Assembly: GCA_024684155.1 (NCBI GenBank)
Contig: JAIKXK010000081.1
Span: 1 to 7,854 of the forward strand
From: Lachnospiraceae bacterium
GTDB lineage: Bacteria; Bacillota; Clostridia; Lachnospirales; Lachnospiraceae
DNA: 7,854 nucleotides
Reading direction: 5' to 3'
Every line of letters starts with the position of its first letter. The stretch's first letter is position 1. The notes under the pieces are model-generated. The model worked only from the letters and a program-made list of their open reading frames with translations. It was not told where the DNA came from and made no database searches. Below are positions 1-5,323 of this stretch, one piece after another. The position numbers were made by a program, and so were the translations under genes.

Positions 1-753
1 GTAATCCGTGATTTATATGGGTTTGATGAGTTTTCCATGACGGATCTGGCATTGATTGGTCAGTATTCAGAAAACAACTTTAATGGCTGTAACTGTGGTA
101 TTATGGACCAGTTTGCTGTGGCAAACGGAAAGAAAGATATGGCAATGTTCTTAGACACTTCTGATTTGTCTATGGAATATGCTTCTGTAAAGCTTTCTGA
201 TGCAAAGATTGTAATTACAAATTCAAAGGTAAAACATTCTTTAGTAGATTCTGCTTATAATGACAGAAGAATGGAATGTTCCAAGGCATTAGAAGAACTT
301 CAGTCTGTTGTAAACATCAGGGAACTTGGTGATTTGGATGAGGAAACCTTTGAGGCTCATAAGGATGTCATTTCATCTGAAGTCTGCAGAAAGCGCGCAA
401 AACATGCAGTTTATGAGAATCAAAGAACAATAAAAGCGGTAGAAGCTCTAAAGAATAATGACATTGAAACCTTTGGAAAGCTTATGAATGCGTCTCATGT
501 TTCTTTAAGAGATGACTATGAAGTGTCCTGTCCTGAAGTAGATGTATTAGTAGAACTTGCCTGGGAAACTCCAGGTGTAATTGGAAGCCGAATCACTGGT
601 GGTGGTTTTGGTGGATGTACTGTATCTATCGTAAAAAATGATGCAGTGGACGCCTTTGTTGAAAAGGTTGGAAAAGGCTACAAGGAAAAATGCGATATTG
701 ATGCAGAGTTCTATGTAGAAGACATCGGGGATGGTGCAAGAGTACTTTCCTAG
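1..753 (+). CDS. galK: Galactokinase, C-terminal part (5' end outside window)
   Basis: Galactokinase phosphorylates alpha-D-galactose with ATP to galactose-1-phosphate, the first committed step of the Leloir pathway in the cytoplasm. The frame is open from base 1 and ends at TAG 751-753, giving 250 codons. The family is usually about 390 residues, so roughly the first third is missing, including the N-terminal galactokinase signature. The visible part has the ENxFxGxNCGIMDQF block, whose Asp (codon 106-108) is the family's catalytic base. It also has the GHMP-kinase C-terminal glycine motif GGGFGGC (598-618) and the usual end, FYVxDIGDGARxL. The internal ATG at 37 lies inside the conserved domain and is not the start. 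No other gal gene is visible. The next gene converges on it, with only the structured repeat at 789-926 between them. Confidence 0.95.
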   Translation, partial: VIRDLYGFDEFSMTDLALIGQYSENNFNGCNCGIMDQFAVANGKKDMAMFLDTSDLSMEYASVKLSDAKIVITNSKVKHSLVDSAYNDRRMECSKALEELQSVVNIRELGDLDEETFEAHKDVISSEVCRKRAKHAVYENQRTIKAVEALKNNDIETFGKLMNASHVSLRDDYEVSCPEVDVLVELAWETPGVIGSRITGGGFGGCTVSIVKNDAVDAFVEKVGKGYKEKCDIDAEFYVEDIGDGARVLS

Positions 754-788
754 TAAATGATGTTTTATACTGAGACAATATAAACTAT

Positions 789-926
789 AAAATAGAGAAC
801 CTTTATATTAACCGACGACACGCTTTCGCCTCGTGTCCAACGCAAGGGATGCTAAAATCACTTGCGTTCATTAAGCACCGGCGTTTGCAAAAATCGTCTA
901 CGTTAATATAAGGGTTTTTCTATTTT
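789..926. repeat. 138-nt structured inverted repeat between converging genes (MITE-like or structured RNA)
   Basis: The left arm 789-812 pairs with the right arm 902-926 almost end to end: 24 nt against 25 nt, one bulge and a few G-T pairs. An inner GACGA (814-818) then pairs with TCGTC (894-898). The enclosed core has a 6-bp hairpin GACACG/CGTGTC (817-822 with 832-837), which competes for two bases with the GACGA stem. It also has an 8-bp hairpin AACGCAAG/CTTGCGTT (839-846 with 861-868) that extends by GAT/ATC inside. A third, weak GCA/TGC pairing lies at 875-877 with 886-888. Read on the minus strand, the first hairpin can be capped by a GAAA tetraloop. The core 814-898 is 51% GC by my count (43 of 85), while the outer arms are strongly AT-rich. 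The right arm overlaps the last codons of the minus-strand regulator. It may be a dispersed palindromic repeat, a bidirectional terminator, or both. I see no transposase and no clear target-site duplication. Confidence 0.7.
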
Positions 927-1792
927 GTGTACTCCGCTAAAATCATAGCTACTTTGCAGATGATGGCATCATCGAAGGAGCGAAGATCCAATCCTGTCAT
1001 TTTCTGGAATTTATCTAAGCGATAAATCAGAGTATTTCTATGAATGAAAAGTTCTTTTGCTGTTTCTGCAATATTTAGCTGGTTGTTAAACAAAACCTTG
1101 ATAGTGCTTCGCATTTCATTATCCAATGTGGAAAAGTCAAAGGCAGGAAGGTTTTCTTCTAAATATTCCTTTGCATCTTCCATAGAAATCCGGTAGAGAA
1201 GCTTTTCTAGTCCTAAATCGTGGTAGGAATGGATTTGTTTTCCGTTTTTAAAGGTAACACCTAAATGAAGAGCCACCTCTGCATGTTTGTAGGCAGAAAC
1301 TAACTGTTCAAATTCACTAACCATTCGATCATAAGAAATTCGTACTGCCTGCATGGCTTCCGTGCTTAGCGCATCTACAATAGAGGCAGCAGTTTTGTAT
1401 AACTCCTCCTCAGACAAAACACCACGGCATTGGCGAATTAAAACAATATGGTGCTGATCCATTTCCACAAGTAAATCATTTCCAGTTTCTAAAGAAGACA
1501 AGACGGAAAGAGACATTTCGTCAAAAGGTGATTTAAAAGCAATTAAAAATAATACCCGATTAACACTCTTTTCAATATGAAATTTTAGTCGTCCTGCTGA
1601 TATTTCTTCAGAAGTGAGTTGTCCAAGCAAGAATTGCTGGAAGAAAAAGTCTCTGTCGTTATTTCCCCTAACAGAGGATAGTACATGTTTTAATTTTGAC
1701 GTAATATTTGGGTTTTCTAATTCTTCCTTAGAAAGAGAAAAAGAAAGTCCCGTTTCCCTATTTAGTTTTTCAAGAAGTTCTAAAGCCTCCAT
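920..1792 (-). CDS. PucR/CdaR-family transcriptional regulator
   Basis: This is a 290-residue cytoplasmic DNA-binding regulator. Residues about 229-288 form the C-terminal PucR-type helix-turn-helix. Its core, ETAKELFIHRNTLIYRLDKF (243-262), has the HRNTLxYRL recognition helix typical of CdaR/PucR proteins. Residues about 75-200 resemble the CdaR GGDEF-like middle domain, with an AYKHAEVALHLG segment near 168-178. The N-terminal ~70 residues match nothing I recognise, and there is no DUF3369- or GAF-like sensor that I can name. The start ATG (1790-1792) follows a GGGG-type ribosome site 9 nt upstream. The gene has its own candidate promoter (1825-1853) behind the terminator of the ABC ATPase gene, so it is probably transcribed alone. 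The family controls carbohydrate-diacid, purine or amino-acid use in other bacteria. The target here is unknown; the neighbouring sugar genes are only a hint. The stop codon lies within the right arm of the 789-926 repeat. Confidence 0.85.
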   Translation of the reverse strand: MEALELLEKLNRETGLSFSLSKEELENPNITSKLKHVLSSVRGNNDRDFFFQQFLLGQLTSEEISAGRLKFHIEKSVNRVLFLIAFKSPFDEMSLSVLSSLETGNDLLVEMDQHHIVLIRQCRGVLSEEELYKTAASIVDALSTEAMQAVRISYDRMVSEFEQLVSAYKHAEVALHLGVTFKNGKQIHSYHDLGLEKLLYRISMEDAKEYLEENLPAFDFSTLDNEMRSTIKVLFNNQLNIAETAKELFIHRNTLIYRLDKFQKMTGLDLRSFDDAIICKVAMILAEYTK

Positions 1793-1824
1793 AATGTATA
1801 ACCCCGTTTAAAATTGATACTAAT

Positions 1825-1853
1825 ATCTTAATCTATATAGAAAAAATAAGCAA
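1825..1853 (-). promoter_or_regulatory. Candidate promoter of the PucR/CdaR-type regulator
   Basis: On the minus strand TTGCTT (1848-1853) and TAAGAT (1825-1830) are separated by 17 bp and resemble sigma-A -35 and -10 boxes, although each matches consensus only partly. The pair lies about 33 bp upstream of the ATG and just beyond the terminator at 1857-1896, which fits an independent transcript. Confidence 0.4.
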
Positions 1854-1856
1854 AGT

Positions 1857-1896
1857 AAAATTACCCCCAAAGCAATAAAGCTTTGAGGGTAATTTT
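1857..1896 (-). terminator. Rho-independent terminator of the HPr-like/ABC ATPase operon
   Basis: A 17-bp hairpin has arms 1857-1873 and 1880-1896, one C-A mismatch and a 6-nt loop (1874-1879). It is GC-rich in the middle and flanked by A- and T-runs. On the minus strand the stem ends in TTTT and continues as ACTTT. It lies about 30 nt beyond the stop codon of the ABC ATPase gene. The A-run on the other side would let it work in both directions, but no plus-strand gene ends just upstream. Confidence 0.85.
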
Positions 1897-1924
1897 GAAA
1901 GAAGAAATCACGGTGATATTTCTA

Positions 1925-3037
1925 CTAGTTTGTGATTGTAACTTCTGAATCTTTATCGAAGAAGTGAGCCTTCTCCATATCAAGAGCGAATTTAACAACA
2001 TCGCCCATCTTTGCTGTAGTACGAGGATCAACTCGAGCTGTTACCTGAGTATCAGCATAATCGAAGTATAAGAATACTTCAGCACCAAGTAATTCATAAA
2101 CCTTGATGGTTGATTCAATAACTGTATTAGGAGAAGCATCGATAAACATCTGAGAATCATGGATATCTTCAGGACGAATACCAAGTGTTACTTCTTTTCC
2201 TACATAACCTGCGTCTGTTAAAGCTTTTGCCTTAGCAACAGGTACGTTTAATCTGCTCTGTCCAACAACAGCAACAACGTTGTCACCTTCTTTTTCAATC
2301 TTAGCATTGAAGAAGTTCATCTGAGGTGATCCGATGAATCCAGCAACGAATAAGTTACCTGGCTTATTGTAAAGATTCTGAGGAGAATCGATCTGCTGTA
2401 CAACACCGTCTTTCATAACAACGATTCTGGTACCAAGTGTCATAGCCTCGGTCTGATCATGTGTTACGTAGATGATAGTAGCGCCTAATCTATCATGAAG
2501 CTTAGAAATCTCGATACGCATCTGAACACGTAATTTTGCATCTAAGTTTGAAAGAGGTTCATCCATAAGGAATACCTTAGGATTACGAACGATAGCACGT
2601 CCCATAGCAACACGCTGTCTCTGTCCACCTGATAAAGCCTTAGGCTTACGATCTAATAATTTATCCAAATCAAGGATTTTTGCAGCTTCCTGAACACGTC
2701 TGTCAATTTCATCCTTAGGCATCTTACGAATCTTAAGACCAAAAGCCATGTTATCGTAAACTGTCATATGAGGATACAAAGCGTAGTTCTGGAATACCAT
2801 TGCGATATCTCTATCTTTAGGTTCTACGTTATTCATAACCTTTCCATCGATAGTTAACTCACCGCTGGAAATATCTTCCAAACCAGCAATCATACGAAGT
2901 GTAGTAGATTTACCACATCCTGAAGGTCCAACGAAGATGATGAACTCTTTGTCTTCTACATCAAGATTGAAATCCTTAACAGCTTCAAAACCGTTTGGAT
3001 AAATCTTGTAAATGTTTTTTAGTGAAATACTTGCCAT
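1925..3037 (-). CDS. msmK: Sugar ABC transporter ATP-binding protein, MsmK/UgpC/MalK type
   Basis: This 370-residue ATPase belongs to the carbohydrate CUT1 importer group. It binds to two permease subunits on the inner face of the membrane and powers uptake of oligosaccharides or glycerol phosphate. The nucleotide-binding domain is complete: Walker A GPSGCGKST (37-45), Q-loop Gln83, signature LSGGQ (135-139), Walker B VFLMDE (155-160) and the switch His193 in THDQTEAM. Residues from about 240 form the MalK-type C-terminal regulatory/TOBE region, with GIRPEDI at 286-292. The length is normal for the family. The ATG follows a GGTAGGG ribosome site. The gene is second in an operon, 31 nt after the HPr-like gene, and ends before a strong terminator. 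No permease or binding-protein gene is adjacent, so it may be a shared ATPase like streptococcal MsmK. Substrate cannot be told from sequence. The family call is firm; the symbol is by similarity to MsmK. Confidence 0.92.
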   Translation of the reverse strand: MASISLKNIYKIYPNGFEAVKDFNLDVEDKEFIIFVGPSGCGKSTTLRMIAGLEDISSGELTIDGKVMNNVEPKDRDIAMVFQNYALYPHMTVYDNMAFGLKIRKMPKDEIDRRVQEAAKILDLDKLLDRKPKALSGGQRQRVAMGRAIVRNPKVFLMDEPLSNLDAKLRVQMRIEISKLHDRLGATIIYVTHDQTEAMTLGTRIVVMKDGVVQQIDSPQNLYNKPGNLFVAGFIGSPQMNFFNAKIEKEGDNVVAVVGQSRLNVPVAKAKALTDAGYVGKEVTLGIRPEDIHDSQMFIDASPNTVIESTIKVYELLGAEVFLYFDYADTQVTARVDPRTTAKMGDVVKFALDMEKAHFFDKDSEVTITN

Positions 3038-3068
3038 TTTATATATACCCTACCTTTCATTTGTTGGA

Positions 3069-3302
3069 TTAACCAACGATAAAATCCTTTAATGCGTCCA
3101 TTATAGCGTCGATGTCTGTATCTTTCTGGATAACTAATTCTAAATCCTGAGATAAATCAAGAGAGAAGATACCCATAATTGATTTTGCATCGATGACATA
3201 ACGTCCAGCAATTAAATCAAAGTCATTGTCGAATCTTGTAACTACATTAACAAAGGCTTTTACCTTGTCGATGGAGTTGATGTTAATTTTTACAGATTTC
3301 AT
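3069..3302 (-). CDS. HPr-like (Crh-like) protein lacking the phosphorylatable histidine
   Basis: This is a 77-residue cytoplasmic protein with an HPr fold. The clearest match is residues 24-50, where FDNDFDLIAGRYVIDAKSIMGIFSLDL aligns without gaps with the region around regulatory Ser46 of HPr (K/A-KSIMG-x-x-SL). Ser41 corresponds to Ser46. With the same offset of five, the position of active-site His15 is Ser10, and the GIHARPA block is replaced by NSIDKVK. It therefore should not carry phosphate between Enzyme I and PTS permeases, but could still be a target of HPr kinase. This recalls Bacillus Crh, which has Gln at position 15. The ATG at 3300-3302 is chosen because a perfect GGAAAGGAG lies 8 nt upstream; the frame stays open further upstream, through the promoter, but that part is not credible coding sequence. 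It is first in an operon with the sugar ABC ATPase. Function is inferred only. Confidence 0.82.
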   Translation of the reverse strand: MKSVKININSIDKVKAFVNVVTRFDNDFDLIAGRYVIDAKSIMGIFSLDLSQDLELVIQKDTDIDAIMDALKDFIVG

Positions 3303-3310
3303 AGTAAAAA

Positions 3311-3319
3311 CTCCTTTCC
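3311..3319 (-). promoter_or_regulatory. Ribosome binding site fixing the HPr-like start
   Basis: GGAAAGGAG on the minus strand lies 8 nt before the ATG at 3302. It settles the start in favour of the 77-residue protein over any longer reading that would run through the promoter. Confidence 0.85.
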
Positions 3320-3333
3320 CAAATACTGATATC

Positions 3334-3362
3334 ATTATAAGAAAGGCCCCTTTTGTGAACAA
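3334..3362 (-). promoter_or_regulatory. Promoter of the HPr-like/ABC ATPase operon
   Basis: On the minus strand a perfect TATAAT (3334-3339) lies 17 bp from TTGTTC (3357-3362), a partial -35 box. Transcription would begin near 3327, giving a leader of about 25 nt that contains the strong ribosome site. A TTTGTG half-site (plus strand 3352-3357) overlaps the edge of the -35 box. Confidence 0.7.
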
Positions 3363-3370
3363 TGTTAAAA

Positions 3371-3390
3371 CACACAAAAATCTTTGTGTG
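3371..3390. promoter_or_regulatory. Perfect palindrome between divergent promoters, candidate operator
   Basis: CACACAAA (3371-3378) and TTTGTGTG (3383-3390) form perfect 8-bp arms around a 4-bp spacer. The site is 8 bp upstream of the -35 box of the minus-strand operon and about 40 bp upstream of the -10 box of the EAL gene. It would be transcribed from neither predicted start, so it is more likely a protein-binding DNA site than an RNA hairpin. A third TTTGTG copy occurs at 3352-3357. I cannot assign a regulator; it does not match the catabolite (cre) consensus. Confidence 0.5.
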
Positions 3391-3431
3391 AAATAACTAT
3401 GATGGAATAGTAAGAATATTTTATACATATA

Positions 3432-3440
3432 TGATATACT
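3432..3440 (+). promoter_or_regulatory. Candidate extended -10 promoter of the EAL gene
   Basis: TGA directly followed by TATACT (3435-3440) forms an extended -10 element. No -35 box is visible 17 bp upstream, which is tolerable for this promoter type. The leader would be about 35 nt and contains an AAGGGG ribosome site 5 nt before the ATG at 3483. Confidence 0.4.
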
Positions 3441-3482
3441 TCTTTTATATAACTTTAGACAAGGGATAAAAAAGGGGAATAT

Positions 3483-5177
3483 ATGATTGTTTCTAATAAT
3501 GACGAAATTAAAAAAATGGATATGGAATCGGTAGTACGCTATTTCCCGGAAATATTTGATCGATTTTCCTATGACAGTGGTGGAAAATATGTCTTCTTAT
3601 GTCATATTCCTGAGGATATTTCTATTTGGAGTAAGGCAGCAGTAGACTATTTTGATATGCCTGGAGTCATTATGTATGATGTGGAAAACAAATGGATTGA
3701 GCGTATTGCACCCTGGGATCAGGAGAAATTTTCCAGAGAGATGGAAAAACTAAGGACAGGAGAAATAGAGGATTTTGAGCTGGATTACCATGTTAAAAAT
3801 AAATATGGAAAATATGTAACCTGTACAGGAACAGCTCATATTATCTGTGATGAATCTGGTCCAAAATATATGACCGGCAGTATATTAAATCATGAAGTAA
3901 ACTATTCAGTGGATCCAACTACAGGTTTGTATAATCGCAGTATGCTTATGAAGGCAATTACAGAAAAATGTGAAAATAAAACTCCCTTTCATCTGTTTAT
4001 AGTGGGAATTAGAAATTTCTTTGAAATTAATTCTTCTCATGGGTATCTTTTTGGAAACAAGGTATTAAAAGCAATTGCGGAATATGCCATTACCATGCGT
4101 TCCACTGGAATGCTTTATCGAGTGGAAGGAACGAAGTACGTTTACTTAACGAATAAAGAGGATGCAAGTGAAGAGGAATTAAAAGCTGTATTTCGGGAGT
4201 ACTCTGATCATCTTGGAGACGAACTTATTGTAGATGGCAGGCATTTAACGGTTGATGTCAATGGTGCAAACCTTACGGTGAATAACTTTAATATAGATAC
4301 AAACTCCATCTATAATTCAGCCCTTTATGTACTTCAAAAGGCAAAGGAAGATAACCTGCAGGAATTATTACTTGTGGATGAAAACTATTTCGTGGAGAAT
4401 GAACGTCATTTAAAGCTTTTAAATGAAATTCGAAATTCGGTGGCCGAGGGCTGCAGGGGATTCTTTTTACTTTATCAACCTATTATAGATGTAAATACAA
4501 AAAAGATAACTGGGGCAGAGGCTTTGATACGATGGAGGGATAAAGAGGGAAATGTGATTCCTCCAAATGATTTTATCCCATGGCTGGAACAGGATCCAAT
4601 TTACTATGAACTGGGAGTATGGATACTTCAAAGGGTGATGCAAGAAACAAAGGGGATTTTAAAATTAAAGCCTGGTTTTGTGGTAAATGTAAATCTGGCC
4701 TATCCGCAAATCCAAAGAGGAGAATTTGTCAGTCATTTAAGAGAGATTATAGAAGAGGAAGAATTTCCGACAAAGAATATAAAGCTGGAACTAACAGAGC
4801 GATGTCGTCTTTTAAATGTAAATAATTTACGAAATACTATGATTCAAATTAAAACATTAGGGATCGACACGGCGTTGGATGATTTCGGGACAGGTTATTC
4901 AGCATTGAATTTACTGGTGGATTTACCAATAGATCAAATTAAAATCGATAAATCTCTAGTAGATGGCATAGAGGAGGATGTGAACAAGCAGTCTTTATTA
5001 AGAGCCCTTACAAATTCTGCCTATGAATTGGGGAAAGCTGTATGTGTGGAAGGTGTAGAGACTGGACATATGGCGATCTACTTAAAAGAAAATTTTTATA
5101 TCACACAGTTCCAGGGATATTATTTTTCAAAACCAATAGAGATTTCAAAAATACCAGAACTTGATTTTTTTAATTAA
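3483..5177 (+). CDS. c-di-GMP phosphodiesterase, PAS–degenerate GGDEF–EAL
   Basis: This 564-residue protein is predicted to hydrolyse cyclic di-GMP to pGpG in the cytoplasm; I see no signal peptide or membrane segment. Residues about 30-137 look like a PAS sensor fold. A GGDEF domain starts with DPTTGLYNR (144-152) and runs to about 300, but its signature is EGTKY (215-219), so it should not make c-di-GMP. The EAL domain (about 320-560) appears complete: E346-A347-L348, Asn404, Glu436 in ELTER, DDFGTGYS (466-473), Lys487 in IKIDK, EGVET (523-527) and QGYYFSKP (544-551). These are the metal- and substrate-binding positions of active enzymes. The start ATG has AAGGGG 5 nt upstream. The gene is transcribed alone, divergent from the HPr-like operon and closed by a terminator. 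What the PAS domain senses is not evident. The degenerate GGDEF may bind GTP and regulate EAL, as in some Caulobacter and Pseudomonas proteins. Confidence 0.92.
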   Translation: MIVSNNDEIKKMDMESVVRYFPEIFDRFSYDSGGKYVFLCHIPEDISIWSKAAVDYFDMPGVIMYDVENKWIERIAPWDQEKFSREMEKLRTGEIEDFELDYHVKNKYGKYVTCTGTAHIICDESGPKYMTGSILNHEVNYSVDPTTGLYNRSMLMKAITEKCENKTPFHLFIVGIRNFFEINSSHGYLFGNKVLKAIAEYAITMRSTGMLYRVEGTKYVYLTNKEDASEEELKAVFREYSDHLGDELIVDGRHLTVDVNGANLTVNNFNIDTNSIYNSALYVLQKAKEDNLQELLLVDENYFVENERHLKLLNEIRNSVAEGCRGFFLLYQPIIDVNTKKITGAEALIRWRDKEGNVIPPNDFIPWLEQDPIYYELGVWILQRVMQETKGILKLKPGFVVNVNLAYPQIQRGEFVSHLREIIEEEEFPTKNIKLELTERCRLLNVNNLRNTMIQIKTLGIDTALDDFGTGYSALNLLVDLPIDQIKIDKSLVDGIEEDVNKQSLLRALTNSAYELGKAVCVEGVETGHMAIYLKENFYITQFQGYYFSKPIEISKIPELDFFN

Positions 5178-5180
5178 TGG

Positions 5181-5225
5181 AAAGCTGACTTTTTGCAAAC
5201 AACGGGGGCGAAAGTTGGCTTTTTT
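5181..5225 (+). terminator. Rho-independent terminator of the EAL gene
   Basis: AAAGCTGACTTT (5181-5192) pairs over 12 positions, two of them G-T, with AAAGTTGGCTTT (5211-5222), followed by a short T-run to 5225 and another at 5232-5237. It begins 3 nt after the stop codon and separates the EAL transcript from the gdpP promoter. Confidence 0.75.
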
Positions 5226-5244
5226 GCAAGGTTTTTTGTAAAAT

Positions 5245-5274
5245 TTGCGCAAAAAAAGGCACTAGTGATATAAT
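5245..5274 (+). promoter_or_regulatory. Promoter of the gdpP–rplI unit
   Basis: TTGCGC (5245-5250), an 18-bp spacer and a perfect TATAAT (5269-5274) preceded by TGA make an extended -10 promoter. Transcription would start near 5281, about 43 nt before the gdpP start chosen here. Confidence 0.7.
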
Positions 5275-5314
5275 ATTGAAGAATGTAAACATGGGCGAGT
5301 GCCCCAAACTTTAT

Positions 5315-5318
5315 GGAG
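5315..5318 (+). promoter_or_regulatory. Ribosome binding site fixing the gdpP start
   Basis: GGAG lies 5 nt before ATG 5324. The two earlier in-frame starts are poor: TTG 5276 is upstream of the expected transcription start, and ATG 5291 would lie about 10 nt from the RNA 5' end with no good ribosome site. Confidence 0.7.
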
Positions 5319-5323
5319 ATAAA

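Noticed and set aside
37..753. A complete gene starting at ATG 37
   Set aside because: The frame is open to base 1 and the upstream codons continue galactokinase sequence; ATG 37 lies inside the conserved domain.
789..926. tRNA or tmRNA because of the cloverleaf-like fold
   Set aside because: Too long for a tRNA, with no T-loop consensus, anticodon arm or acceptor/CCA arrangement, and stems of the wrong length.
789..926. Insertion sequence remnant with target-site duplication
   Set aside because: No transposase coding sequence and no convincing direct repeat flanking the arms; mobility remains a hypothesis.
1614..1811. Short plus-strand reading frame opposite the PucR/CdaR-type gene
   Set aside because: Low-complexity Ser/Phe/Lys translation antisense to a well-supported gene, with no ribosome site; a frame shadow. 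The same holds for short frames at 4619-4825, 5642-5830 and 6930-7121.
3353..3369. Rex-type redox operator (TTGTGAA half-site)
   Set aside because: Only the left half matches; the right half agrees at about four of seven positions, too weak to claim.
3303..3428. N-terminal extension of the HPr-like gene by 42 residues
   Set aside because: It would run through a perfect TATAAT, the ribosome site and the palindrome, and its translation is unlike any HPr family N-terminus.
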